The translations under genes and the position numbers were made by a program. 64,000 nt of DNA, taken from contig NZ_BJZQ01000003.1 of assembly GCF_007992115.1 (NCBI RefSeq), positions 124,001 through 188,000 on the forward strand, in the 5' to 3' direction. This DNA comes from Aeromicrobium flavum. Its GTDB lineage: Bacteria; Actinomycetota; Actinomycetes; Propionibacteriales; Nocardioidaceae. The notes beneath the pieces were generated by a model that did no database searches, was not told the DNA's origin, and saw only the letters and a program-made list of their open reading frames with translations. This document shows, one piece after another, positions 28,651 through 37,575 of this stretch; positions within the stretch are counted from its first letter, which is position 1, and the number at the start of each line of letters is the position of its first letter.

Positions 28651-29755
28651 GTGCAGAACGATAGTGGGCGCCGATCGCACCGAGGGCCCCGCCCGCCGCC
28701 AGCAGCGGTACGGCCACCAGCAGGCTCTGCCACGCCGCCGGCCCGGCCGACTGGAGGGTGCCCGGCCCGAGACCCCCGCGCGCGGTCTCGACGAGGACGC
28801 CCACGACGAGCCCGCCCACGGCGCCCGCGAGCGCGCCGTCGGCCGCCGCACGGCCCCACGCGCGCTGCCGGGCGGGGATGCCCGTGAACGCCACGACGCC
28901 GGCGGCGACGCCCGCGGCGAGGGGGATGAGCGTGAGCACCACGACCCAGCCGCCGAACGGGCCGGGGTCGGGCAGGGCGGCCAGCGGCGGGAAGCCGGGC
29001 ACCTGGCCCAGCGCGCTGCCGGCCAGGTCGACGGAGGTGTCGTCCCCCAGCGTGAAGCCCGGTCCGAGGAGCACGGACGTCGTCCACAGCACGAGCGTGG
29101 GCAGCGCCAGCAGGCACATCAGGCCGAGCAGCGCCGGTCCGCCCGGGTCGAGGGTGGCCCACAGGTCGGCCGCGCGGTCGAGGTGCAGCACGAGCATGAC
29201 GAGCGTCAGCGCCGTGGCTCCGCCGAGCAGGCCGATCACCCCGGTGGCGGCGCCGTCGGCCACGGGCGTCCAGCGCGGGGCGAGACCCAGCCAGGCGATG
29301 CCGGAGCGTCGCGAGGCGCCCCAGGCGGCCGGCAGGCCGACGACGACGAACGCGCCGAAGGCGGCACGGACGAAGGAGGTCGAGTGGGCGTCGGTCATCG
29401 TGGCGGCCGAGCAGATGCCCGCCAGCACACCGGCCACGCCGCCGGTCATCGCGCCGAACGCGCCGGGGTCGACGATGGCGGTGCGCAGGGCGAGCCGGGT
29501 GAGGGTGAGGACCAGGGCGATCACGAGGATCGTGGCTCCGATCGGCACGACGTCGATCCGCGTCTGGCCCGTCGTCAGCGTCGCGCCGACGGCCACCAGC
29601 CACGCGCGGACGGCGGTGCGGACGACGTCGACGGTGGAGCCTGCGACGCCCGCAGCGGACGCCGCGACGCCGGCGATCAGGACGCTGATGACCGCGCTGG
29701 CGACGGCGGTGAGGATCGCCGGGCGCCAGTGATCGGCAGCACGGGACTCAGGCAC
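28631..29755 (-). CDS. perM: PerM-like cell-division membrane protein (DUF6350)
   Basis: The 374-residue protein has about ten membrane segments and fits DUF6350, the family of mycobacterial PerM (Rv0955), a membrane protein linked to cell division under stress. The gene order perM-purN-purH is the same as in mycobacteria, which supports orthology more than the sequence alone. GTG 29755 is preferred because TTGGAT lies six bases upstream; an in-frame GTG at 29797 would leave only 31 bases to the divergent gene. Its end overlaps purN by 20 bases. Confidence 0.75.
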   Translation of the reverse strand: MPESRAADHWRPAILTAVASAVISVLIAGVAASAAGVAGSTVDVVRTAVRAWLVAVGATLTTGQTRIDVVPIGATILVIALVLTLTRLALRTAIVDPGAFGAMTGGVAGVLAGICSAATMTDAHSTSFVRAAFGAFVVVGLPAAWGASRRSGIAWLGLAPRWTPVADGAATGVIGLLGGATALTLVMLVLHLDRAADLWATLDPGGPALLGLMCLLALPTLVLWTTSVLLGPGFTLGDDTSVDLAGSALGQVPGFPPLAALPDPGPFGGWVVVLTLIPLAAGVAAGVVAFTGIPARQRAWGRAAADGALAGAVGGLVVGVLVETARGGLGPGTLQSAGPAAWQSLLVAVPLLAAGGALGAIGAHYRSARDRASS

Positions 29756-29828
29756 CTCACCATCCAACCGGTACTGTGGCGGCGATCCTGACAGCACACG
29801 CCGGGGCGGATCGAAGGAGGGCGGACGG

Positions 29829-31643
29829 ATGACGCGGGTCGACGAGTTCGACGCCTTCTACTCCTCCACGCAGCGCGTGACCCTCGTCACGACGTACGCC
29901 AAGTGCGGTGATCGCGACATCGCGCGCGACGCGACGATCGAGGCCTACCGTCACGCGTGGCGCCAGTGGGCACGCGTGTCCGCGGCCGACCCGGCCGCCT
30001 TCGCCCGCGCCGAGGCGTGGAAGGGCACCGCCCTCAGCCGCGGCACCCACCTGTGGCGCAAGCGGCGCCCGCACACCACCGACCAGGCCCTGCTCGACCA
30101 GCTCACCGACCTCGAGCAGGCGTCGCGCCGGTTGATCAGCCTCATGACGATCGCCGACGTCGACCTCGACGAGGCCGCCCACGAGGTGGGCGTCGACGAC
30201 GAGGCCGCGCTCGAGCTGGCCTCTCGCGGGTTCGCCCGCATCGAGGAGGGCCTCGGCGCCTCGATCGACGAGGTCGTCGAGCGCATGCGCGCCCTGGCGA
30301 TCGTCACGGCCGGCCTCGATCTGCCCACCGCCGCCGAGGTGCGCCGCTCGGCCACCCGCGGGGCCCGGCGCAACACGGTCATGGCCGTGGCCAGCGCGCT
30401 CGCGGTCACCCTCATCGGTGGCGCGTTCGTCGCCCAGGGCGACGCGATGGCCCGCCAGTCCGCCCTGCCCGACCGCGAGAAGATCGGCGCGGAGTCGCGC
30501 GACATCGTGCTCGACTCGCACAACATCGGCACCGACGACCTGCTGTCGCCCGGCGAGGTCGCCAGCCTGAGGCCCGACGTGAAGTGGGCGGTCGACGGCA
30601 CCGACACCGGCGCCTCCAACACGACCCCGTACGCCACGTGTCCGACAACGCGCTTCGGCGACCCCGACCCGCTCAAGGTGTTCGTCCGCGCATTCTCCAA
30701 CTCGCGCAAGGGTCGCGTCGCGCAGTCCATCGAGGTCTCGCGCTCGCAGCAGGCCTCCGAGGCCGCGTTCGGCCGCCTCGTGTCGTTCTACGCCGGGTGC
30801 CAGCACCCGCGCACCCGCCTCGTCGACGCCTACCGCGTCGAGCGGCCGTTCGGCGACTTCCAGATCCTGCGCCTGCAGTCGTACCGCTCGCCGGCGCGCT
30901 TCATCACGGTGGGACTGGCGCAGTCGGGTGCCCTGACCAGCGCGCTCGTGCACGAGTCGCCGGGCACCAAGCGCACGGACGTCCGCCAGTTCGCCCGGGT
31001 CCTGAACGAGTCCATCAGCCGCGTGTGCGCCGACTCCGGTGGCGACTGCTCGACCCGGTTCACGGTGTCGCGGGCCCTGCCGCCGGCGGCCGCCCAGTTC
31101 CCGCAGTTCCTCGGCGTCGTCGACCTCCCGCCGGTCAAGACGATCGACAGTGTCTGGAGCGCCAGTGCCCCGATCCCCACGGCCGACCAGAACCCGACCG
31201 CCACGCTGTGCGACGACGCGACGTTCACCGGCAAGACCGTCGTGTCGGCGCAGTCGCGCGTCTTCGCGATCCCCGAGGCGCGGGTCCTGCCCGCGCAGTT
31301 CGCGCTGACCCAGACCGCGGCCACCATGAGCAGCCCGAAGGCGGCGAAGAAGTTCTACGACGACGTCGTCCGCCGCGTCGAGGACTGCCCCGACAGCAAG
31401 CTGCCGGCCGCCGTCGACGAGGACGAGAAGGTCTCGGGCCCCGGCTTCCGCGGCCGGACGTGGCGGATCGGCCTCGAGATCGGCAAGGACCAGGTCGTGT
31501 ACTACCGGATGGGCATCGTCCGGCGCGGCGCGCACCTCACCCAGGTGCTCTTCCCGCCCGCGGGCAAGTACGCCCTCTCCGGCGACGACTTCCGCGGCGT
31601 CCTCAGCCGCGCCGGCGAGCGCCTCGCCTACGCCCCGCAGTGA
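29829..31643 (+). CDS. Sigma-factor-like domain fused to a membrane helix and PknH-like ectodomain
   Basis: The 604-residue protein begins like an ECF sigma factor: a region-2-like stretch EFDAFYSSTQRVTLVTTYAKCGDR-DIARDATIEAYRHAW (7-46) and a region-4-like stretch with two helices around ADVDLDEAAHEVGVDDEAALELASRGFARI (about 112-142). A single membrane helix follows (about 182-200). The rest is outside the cell and holds two similar alpha/beta domains (about 262-410 and 455-604) with paired cysteines, resembling the sensor ectodomain of PknH. It has a GGAGG ribosome site before ATG 29829. Whether the sigma-like part still binds polymerase is unknown. Confidence 0.7.
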   Translation: MTRVDEFDAFYSSTQRVTLVTTYAKCGDRDIARDATIEAYRHAWRQWARVSAADPAAFARAEAWKGTALSRGTHLWRKRRPHTTDQALLDQLTDLEQASRRLISLMTIADVDLDEAAHEVGVDDEAALELASRGFARIEEGLGASIDEVVERMRALAIVTAGLDLPTAAEVRRSATRGARRNTVMAVASALAVTLIGGAFVAQGDAMARQSALPDREKIGAESRDIVLDSHNIGTDDLLSPGEVASLRPDVKWAVDGTDTGASNTTPYATCPTTRFGDPDPLKVFVRAFSNSRKGRVAQSIEVSRSQQASEAAFGRLVSFYAGCQHPRTRLVDAYRVERPFGDFQILRLQSYRSPARFITVGLAQSGALTSALVHESPGTKRTDVRQFARVLNESISRVCADSGGDCSTRFTVSRALPPAAAQFPQFLGVVDLPPVKTIDSVWSASAPIPTADQNPTATLCDDATFTGKTVVSAQSRVFAIPEARVLPAQFALTQTAATMSSPKAAKKFYDDVVRRVEDCPDSKLPAAVDEDEKVSGPGFRGRTWRIGLEIGKDQVVYYRMGIVRRGAHLTQVLFPPAGKYALSGDDFRGVLSRAGERLAYAPQ

Positions 31644-31657
31644 CACCCCACCGAACG

Positions 31658-31695
31658 ACGAAGCCCCCGCGACCGTGAGGTCGCGGGGGCTTCGT
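31658..31695. terminator. Bidirectional terminator between the chimera gene and sucD
   Basis: Seventeen-base perfect arms (31658-31674 and 31679-31695) enclose a GTGA loop. It serves both converging genes. Confidence 0.88.
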
Positions 31696-31706
31696 GCTGA
31701 CGGGTG

Positions 31707-32603
31707 TCAGAGGCTCTGCAGGATCTCGCGCATCAGGGCGGCGGTCTCGGACGGCGTCTTGCCGACCTTGACCCCGGCGGCCTCGAGGGCCTCCTTCTTC
31801 GCCTGGGCCGTGCCCGAGGAGCCCGAGACGATGGCGCCGGCGTGGCCCATCGTCTTGCCCTCGGGGGCCGTGAAGCCCGCCACGTAGCCGACGACCGGCT
31901 TGGTGACGTGGGCCTTGATGTACTCGGCCGCCCGCTCCTCGGCGTCGCCGCCGATCTCGCCGATCATGACGATCGCCTTGGTGTCGGGGTCGTTCTCGAA
32001 CGCCTCGAGGGCGTCGATGTGCGTCGTGCCGACGATCGGGTCGCCGCCGATGCCGATGGCGGTGGTGAAGCCGAAGTCACGCAGCTCGAACATCATCTGG
32101 TACGTCAGCGTGCCCGACTTGGACACGAGGCCGACCGGGCCGGCACCGGCGATCGTCGCCGGCGTGATGCCGGCGAGCGCCTGACCGGGGCTGATGATGC
32201 CCGGGCAGTTCGGGCCGATGATGCGGGTCTTCTTGCCCTGGGCGTACGCCCAGAACTCGGCCGAGTCCTGGACCGGCACGCCCTCGGTGATGATCACCAG
32301 CAGGCCGATCTCGGCGTCGATGGCCTCGATGACGGCGTCCTTGGTGAAGGCCGGCGGGACGAAGGCGACCGACACGTCGGCGCCCGTCTTCTCGATGGCC
32401 TCGGCGACGCTGCCGAAGACCGGCAGCTCGACGTCGTTGCCGTCGGCGTCGACGTGCGTGACCGTGGTACCGGCCTTGCGCGCGTTGACACCGCCGACGA
32501 CGTTCGTGCCGGACTTGAGCATCAGGGCGGTGTGCTTGGTGCCCTCGCCGCCGGTGATGCCCTGGACGATGACCTTGGAGTCGGAGTTCAGATAGATCGA
32601 CAT
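31707..32603 (-). CDS. sucD: Succinyl-CoA synthetase, alpha subunit
   Basis: This 298-residue subunit binds CoA and carries the phospho-histidine for substrate-level phosphorylation in the TCA cycle. The CoA-binding Rossmann part shows [17 protein letters not shown] near residue 13. The active-site loop contains [10 protein letters not shown], with the phosphorylated His near 248. It pairs with SucB-type beta subunit SucC encoded nine bases upstream in the same operon. Length is normal. Confidence 0.96.
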   Translation of the reverse strand: MSIYLNSDSKVIVQGITGGEGTKHTALMLKSGTNVVGGVNARKAGTTVTHVDADGNDVELPVFGSVAEAIEKTGADVSVAFVPPAFTKDAVIEAIDAEIGLLVIITEGVPVQDSAEFWAYAQGKKTRIIGPNCPGIISPGQALAGITPATIAGAGPVGLVSKSGTLTYQMMFELRDFGFTTAIGIGGDPIVGTTHIDALEAFENDPDTKAIVMIGEIGGDAEERAAEYIKAHVTKPVVGYVAGFTAPEGKTMGHAGAIVSGSSGTAQAKKEALEAAGVKVGKTPSETAALMREILQSL

Positions 32604-32612
32604 GTTCGTCCC

Positions 32613-33776
32613 TTATGCGTTCGCGAGCTCGGCGGCCTTGTCGGCGGCACCATCCATGGTGTCGACGAGGGTGACCAGCGGGTGGTTGAGTTCGTTGAGG
32701 ATCGCGCGACCTTCTTCGACCTTGTTGCCGTCGAGGCGCACGACCAGCGGCTTGGAGGCCTCGTCGCCGAGGATCTCCAGGGCGCCCTTGATGCCGTTCG
32801 CGACCGCGTCACACGAGGTGATGCCGCCGAAGACGTTGACGAACACGCTCTTGACCTGCGAGTCGTTCAGGATCACGTCGAGGCCGTCGGCCATGACCTG
32901 GGCCGAGGCTCCGCCGCCGATGTCGAGGAAGTTGGCCGGCTGGACGCCGCCGTGCGCCTCGCCGGCGTACGCGACCACGTCGAGCGTGCTCATGACCAGC
33001 CCGGCGCCGTTGCCGATGATGCCGACCGCGCCGTCGAGCTTGACGTAGTTCAGGCCCTTCGACTTGGCCTTGACCTCGAGCGGGTCGGTGGCGTCGTTGT
33101 CCACGAACTGCTCGTGGTCGGGGTGACGGAACTCGGCGTTCTCGTCGAGCGAGACCTTGCCGTCGAGGGCCTCCAGCTTGTCGCCCTCGAGGCGAGCCAG
33201 CGGGTTGACCTCGACCAAGGTGGCGTCTTCTTCGACGAAGACCTTCCACAGGGCCTGGATCATCTCGACGGCCTGCTCGGCCAGCTCGGCCGGGAACTTC
33301 GCGTCGGCGACGATCTCACGGGCCTTGGCCTCGTCGACGCCGGTGCCGGCATCGATCGGGATCTGGCGCACGGCCTCGGGGTTGGTCTTCGCGACCTCCT
33401 CGATCTCGACACCGCCCTCGACGCTCGCGATGCACAGGTAGCTGCGGTTGGCGCGATCGAGCAGGAACGAGAAGTAGTACTCCTCGACCGGGGGCGTGGC
33501 CGGCGTGACGAGCACGCGGTTGACGGTGAGGCCCTTGATCTCCATGCCGAGGATGTTCGAGGCGTGCTCGAAGGCCTCATCGGCGGTCTTGGCGATCTTG
33601 ACGCCTCCGGCCTTGCCGCGGCCTCCGGCCTTGACCTGCGCCTTGATGACGGTCACGCCGCCGATCTGCTCGGCGGCGGCCTTGGCCTCCTCGGCCGTGG
33701 TGACCACGGTGCCGAGGGTGGTCGCGACGTTGTGCTTGGCGAAGAGCTCCTTCGCCTGATATTCCATCAGATCCAC
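32613..33776 (-). CDS. sucC: Succinyl-CoA synthetase, beta subunit
   Basis: The 387-residue subunit binds nucleotide and succinate. It starts [17 protein letters not shown] and has the ATP-grasp fold, with [16 protein letters not shown] near residue 45 and the C-terminal ligase region [17 protein letters not shown] near 310. Start GTG 33776 follows AAGGA by eight bases. A TAGAGT hexamer at 33856-33851 may be its -10, with a leader of roughly 70 bases. It heads a sucCD operon. Confidence 0.96.
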   Translation of the reverse strand: MDLMEYQAKELFAKHNVATTLGTVVTTAEEAKAAAEQIGGVTVIKAQVKAGGRGKAGGVKIAKTADEAFEHASNILGMEIKGLTVNRVLVTPATPPVEEYYFSFLLDRANRSYLCIASVEGGVEIEEVAKTNPEAVRQIPIDAGTGVDEAKAREIVADAKFPAELAEQAVEMIQALWKVFVEEDATLVEVNPLARLEGDKLEALDGKVSLDENAEFRHPDHEQFVDNDATDPLEVKAKSKGLNYVKLDGAVGIIGNGAGLVMSTLDVVAYAGEAHGGVQPANFLDIGGGASAQVMADGLDVILNDSQVKSVFVNVFGGITSCDAVANGIKGALEILGDEASKPLVVRLDGNKVEEGRAILNELNHPLVTLVDTMDGAADKAAELANA

Positions 33777-33987
33777 GGTGACGTCCTTAATGGTGGGATT
33801 CGCTGTGGTTCGGCGGGCGCCGTGGACGCGACGTCGCCGAAGCGCTCGCGACTCTACCGGGCGCGAACAGCGCTCTGAGGCGTGGGTTGTGTAAACGTGA
33901 GTTGAAACACCGTCCCGTCATCTGGACGTGCGGGTTCGACTTTCCTCTGTTATCCGTGCCCTAACCCCGATTCACTTCTCTGAAGGG

Positions 33988-34018
33988 TTGGAATCGCGGA
34001 CCCCGGTTCCCCTAGACT
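33988..34018 (+). promoter_or_regulatory. Putative promoter of the M23 peptidase gene
   Basis: TTGGAA (33988-33993) and TAGACT (34013-34018) are spaced 19 bases apart and would give a 35-40-base leader carrying GGAGG before ATG 34059. The rest of the 282-base gap to sucC is unusually AT-richer around 33885-33980, with TTGTGTAAACGTGAGTTG near 33888, but I saw no riboswitch fold. Confidence 0.45.
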
Positions 34019-34058
34019 CGGCGAGTCCGTTTGCCTGACCCCCCGGAGGCTCACCCGT

Positions 34059-35096
34059 ATGGCCGAAGTCGATCGCTCCCGAGCGAGCGGTCGGTCGACC
34101 CCGGACGCCACTGGCACCGGCCGCGTCGGCTCGCGCCGAGCCGTGCGCCCCGTCGAGACCGACCAGGACGCCACCGTCACCATCAGTGCGGTCGTCCCCG
34201 ACGCCATGTCGCAGACCTACGCGGTCGGCCGTCGAGCCAAGCGCCCCACCCCCGTGGCGGGCACCCGTCGCGCCGCTGCCGTCGCCGCCACCGTTCCTCG
34301 GGTCGCCCCGGCCGTCTCGCTGCCCGAGCCGCCCGCCGCCGACGACACCATCACCTTCCCCGCCGTGGGCGCGCTGCCCGAGGGCCGCATCCCCGGCACC
34401 CGCCGCGCCGCCCGTCGTGCGGCCGCCGCCTCCAGCCGCACCCGCCTGCTGGCCGGTGCCGCCGCCGTCGCGATCGCCGCGGTCGGCTCGCTCAGCGTCA
34501 CGTCGCCCGGCCTGCTCGCCGGCGCCGACGCCGCGCTGGCCAAGAGCTACGTGGGCGCCAACGCCACCAACGCGGTCGACGTCTCGCGCAACTACGACCG
34601 CGAGCTCGCGGTCCAGAAGCCGCTGCAGGCCCAGCAGATCGCCAAGGCCAACGCCGAGAAGAAGGTCCAGGCGCGCCAGAACGAGATCATCCGCAACCAG
34701 TGGGTCATCCCGGTGGTCGGCTACCGCATCACGGCCCGCTTCGGCCAGGGCGGCGGCTACTGGAGCAGCGGCCGCCACACCGGCCTCGACTTCGCCGGTC
34801 CCTCGGGCTCGACCCTCGTGGCCGTCGCCGCGGGCACCGTGACCTCCACCGGCTACGAGGGCGCCTACGGCAACCGCACGATCATCACCCTCGATGACGG
34901 CACCGAGATCTGGTACTGCCACCAGAGCGCGATCCAGGTCGAGGTCGGCAAGAAGGTCGCCCCCGGTGACGTCATCGGCGCCACCGGCTCCACCGGCAAC
35001 GTCACGGGCCCGCACCTGCACTTCGAGGTCCACCCCGGCGGCGGAGCAGCCGTCGACCCGGCCGCCGTGCTCCAGTCGCACGGCGTCAACCCCTGA
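34059..35096 (+). CDS. M23-family metallopeptidase (LytM domain), membrane-anchored
   Basis: This 345-residue protein is predicted to cut peptidoglycan cross-links outside the cell. A long basic, alanine-rich cytoplasmic tail (1-127) precedes a membrane helix (about 128-155, LLAGAAAVAIAAVGSLSVTS), a coiled linker (about 170-215) and the LytM domain (about 228-345). Zinc ligands are seen in GRHTGLDFA (His and Asp, near 240) and HLHFEVHPGG (near 321). GGAGG lies nine bases before ATG 34059. The unusually long cytoplasmic tail could tie it to division or elongation proteins. It is convergent with pcrA. Confidence 0.9.
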   Translation: MAEVDRSRASGRSTPDATGTGRVGSRRAVRPVETDQDATVTISAVVPDAMSQTYAVGRRAKRPTPVAGTRRAAAVAATVPRVAPAVSLPEPPAADDTITFPAVGALPEGRIPGTRRAARRAAAASSRTRLLAGAAAVAIAAVGSLSVTSPGLLAGADAALAKSYVGANATNAVDVSRNYDRELAVQKPLQAQQIAKANAEKKVQARQNEIIRNQWVIPVVGYRITARFGQGGGYWSSGRHTGLDFAGPSGSTLVAVAAGTVTSTGYEGAYGNRTIITLDDGTEIWYCHQSAIQVEVGKKVAPGDVIGATGSTGNVTGPHLHFEVHPGGGAAVDPAAVLQSHGVNP

Positions 35097-35114
35097 CCTC
35101 GGACACCTCACAGC

Positions 35115-35145
35115 ACGCCGCCACCCGGTCGCTGGGGGGCGGCGT
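35115..35145. terminator. Stem-loop between the M23 gene and pcrA
   Basis: Arms 35115-35126 (ACGCCGCC...) and 35134-35145 pair with one mismatch around a short loop. It probably terminates both converging genes. Confidence 0.65.
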
Positions 35146-35151
35146 TGCTCG

Positions 35152-37485
35152 TCAGAGCTTCTCGAGCGGCGCGTAGCGCAGCAGCAGTCGCTTGACCCCC
35201 GCCGAACCGAAGTCGACGCTGGCCACGGAGTTCTGCCCGGTGCCCTCGACGGTGACGACCGTGCCCAGCCCGAAGCTGTCGTGCGTGACGCGGTCGCCGG
35301 GCGTCAGCGACACCACCTCGGCGTTCGACTTCTTCCTGGAGCGTGCCGCCACCGTGGACGACCGGAACGACGCCGCGGGCGTGCGGGGGGTCCACTCGGT
35401 CGGGGCGCTCGCCTCGCGCTTCCAGTCGATGAGCGTCGCGGGGATCTCGTCGAGGAAGCGCGACGCCGGGTTGTACGACGGTGCGCCCCACGCCGAACGC
35501 ACCGTGGCGCGGGTGAGGTAGAGCCGCTCCCGGGCACGGGTGATGCCGACGTAGGCCAGGCGGCGCTCCTCCTGCAGCTCGGCGGGGTCGCCGAGCGACC
35601 GCAGGTGCGGGAAGACCCCGTCCTCGAGTCCGGTGAGGAACACGACCGGGAATTCGAGGCCCTTGGCGGTGTGCAGGGTCATCAGCGTGACGACGCCGTC
35701 CTCGGCGTCGGGCAGCGAGTCGGCGTCGGCGACGAGCGCGACCCGCTCGAGGAACGCGTCGAGCGACCCGGCGGCCAGCAGCACGTCGGGATCGGGCTCC
35801 TCGCCCTCCTCGAGCGTGGCCGCCGACGCGACGAACTCGCGGGCGACCGCCACCAGCTCGGCGAGGTTCTCGACGCGGGTCTCGTCCTGCGGGTCGGTGC
35901 TGTTCTCCAGGACGGTCAGGTAGCCCGAGCGGGTCAGCGCGGCCTCGAGCACGGCGTCGGCCGGGGCCCCGGAGGCGGCCAGCTCCATCAGCTCGGCCAT
36001 CGTCGTGGCGAACGTCGAGATCGCGGTGCGCGACCGGGTGGCCAGCTCGTCGATCTCGTCGACGCGGGTCATCGCCTCCCAGAAGCTCACGTCGTGGCGG
36101 CTCGCGAAGCGCTCGAGGGCGCCCTCGGCACGGTCGCCGATGCGGCGCTTGGGCTCGTTGAGCACACGACGCATCGAGACGGCGTCGCGCGGGTTGACCA
36201 GCACGCGCAGGTAGGCCAGGGCGTCCTTGACCTCCTTGCGCTCGTAGAAGCGGACGCCGCCGACGACCCGGTACGGCAGGCCGACGCGGATGAACACCTC
36301 CTCGAACACGCGGCTCTGGGCGTTGGTGCGGTAGAAGACCGCCACGTCGCGCGCGGCCGCGATGCCCTGGTCGGAGAGGCGGTCGATCTCGTCGGCGATG
36401 TACTGCGCCTCATCGCGCTCGTCGTCGCCGACGTACCCGACCAGCAGCTCGCCGTCGCCCTCGGCCGACCAGAGCTTCTTGTCCTGGCGGCCCGGGTTGC
36501 GGGCGATGACGCCGTTGGCGGCGGCGAGGATGTTCTGGGTGGAGCGGTAGTTCTGCTCCAGCAGCACCGTGGTGGCGTCGGGGAAGTCGTCCTCGAACTC
36601 GAGGATGTTGCGGATCGTGGCGCCGCGGAAGGCGTAGATCGACTGGTCGGAGTCGCCCACGACCATGAGGTCGGAGTCCTGGTCGCACAGCTCCTTGATC
36701 AGCGTGTACTGCGCGTGGTTGGTGTCCTGGTACTCGTCGACCAGCACGTGGCGGAAGCGCCGGCGGTAGGTCTCGCGCACCTCGGGCCAGGCCTGCATCA
36801 GGTGCACGGTGTTCATGATGAGGTCGTCGAAGTCCATGGCGTTGGCCGCGCGCAGCCGGCGCTGGTACTCGGCGTAGCACTGGGCGTACGTCTCGTCGGT
36901 GCCGTTGGTGGCGCGGCGCCCCGCCTCCTCGTGGTCGACCAGCTCGTTCTTGTGGTTGGACACCCAGTTCAGGACGGCGCGCGGGTTGACCTTCTTCGGG
37001 TCGTGGCCGAGGTCCTTGCACACGAGCGTCATGAGGCGGCGCGAGTCGGCGGCGTCGTAGATGCTGAACGACGAGGTGTAGCTGAACTTCTCGGCCTCGC
37101 GCCGCAGGATGCGCACGCACGCGGAGTGGAACGTGGAGACCCACATCATCCGTGCACGACCGCCGACGAGCTCGGCGACACGCTCGCGCATCTCGGCCGC
37201 GGCCTTGTTGGTGAAGGTGATCGCGAGGATCGACCCCGGGTGGGCGCCGCGGGCGGCGATGAGCCAGGCGATGCGGCGGGTCAGCACGCGGGTCTTGCCC
37301 GAGCCGGCGCCCGCCACGACCAGCAGCGGGCCGCCGGTGTGGGACACCGCGGTGCGCTGGGCGTCGTTGAGGCCTTCGAGCAGCTCGTCGGACCGTGCGG
37401 TGCGGCGCTTCGCCGGAGTCGCGTCGGGGTCGCCGGGACCGGGACGGGTGGGGCGGGCGGAAGGCACGGGGAAAGGCAGGGTCAT
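35152..37485 (-). CDS. pcrA: ATP-dependent DNA helicase PcrA/UvrD
   Basis: This 777-residue superfamily 1 helicase unwinds DNA 3' to 5' in repair and plasmid/replication restart. Walker A GAGSGKT is at 59-65, the Q motif LNDAQRTAV just before, DEYQDTNHAQY near 250, SDQSIYAFRGA near 280, and the motif-V-like VVGGVRFYERKEVKDALAY near 410, followed by a typical C-terminal tail ending VKRLLLRYAPLEKL, which binds RNA polymerase in relatives. A TACGCT hexamer lies ten bases upstream of ATG 37485. The N-terminal 35 residues are a variable proline-rich extension. Confidence 0.96.
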   Translation of the reverse strand: MTLPFPVPSARPTRPGPGDPDATPAKRRTARSDELLEGLNDAQRTAVSHTGGPLLVVAGAGSGKTRVLTRRIAWLIAARGAHPGSILAITFTNKAAAEMRERVAELVGGRARMMWVSTFHSACVRILRREAEKFSYTSSFSIYDAADSRRLMTLVCKDLGHDPKKVNPRAVLNWVSNHKNELVDHEEAGRRATNGTDETYAQCYAEYQRRLRAANAMDFDDLIMNTVHLMQAWPEVRETYRRRFRHVLVDEYQDTNHAQYTLIKELCDQDSDLMVVGDSDQSIYAFRGATIRNILEFEDDFPDATTVLLEQNYRSTQNILAAANGVIARNPGRQDKKLWSAEGDGELLVGYVGDDERDEAQYIADEIDRLSDQGIAAARDVAVFYRTNAQSRVFEEVFIRVGLPYRVVGGVRFYERKEVKDALAYLRVLVNPRDAVSMRRVLNEPKRRIGDRAEGALERFASRHDVSFWEAMTRVDEIDELATRSRTAISTFATTMAELMELAASGAPADAVLEAALTRSGYLTVLENSTDPQDETRVENLAELVAVAREFVASAATLEEGEEPDPDVLLAAGSLDAFLERVALVADADSLPDAEDGVVTLMTLHTAKGLEFPVVFLTGLEDGVFPHLRSLGDPAELQEERRLAYVGITRARERLYLTRATVRSAWGAPSYNPASRFLDEIPATLIDWKREASAPTEWTPRTPAASFRSSTVAARSRKKSNAEVVSLTPGDRVTHDSFGLGTVVTVEGTGQNSVASVDFGSAGVKRLLLRYAPLEKL

Positions 37486-37563
37486 CGCAGGATCCAGCGT
37501 AGTCGCGAGGCCCGACAGGCCTGCGAGGAGAGGCCGGGGCCCGGCTCAGGGCGTGGTCGTCGC

Positions 37564-37575
37564 TACGGTGACCTC
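37564..37575 (+). promoter_or_regulatory. Leaderless -10 element of the DUF4185 fusion gene
   Basis: TACGGT (37564-37569) precedes ATG 37576 by six bases and settles the start of a frame that is open for a long way upstream. Confidence 0.6.

Noticed and set aside
33925..33945. GGGTTCGACTTTCC resembling a tRNA T arm
   Set aside because: No acceptor, D or anticodon arm can be formed around it.
33777..34058. Possible cyclic-di-AMP riboswitch before the M23 peptidase
   Set aside because: Such riboswitches precede some actinobacterial M23 genes, but none of the conserved blocks could be found and a simple promoter and ribosome site explain the region.
34894..37575. A very long open frame on the plus strand running through pcrA
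   Set aside because: It is the complement of a genuine helicase gene; in GC-rich DNA such shadows are expected. The real gene begins at ATG 37576, where membrane-protein sequence and a spaced TACGGT appear.
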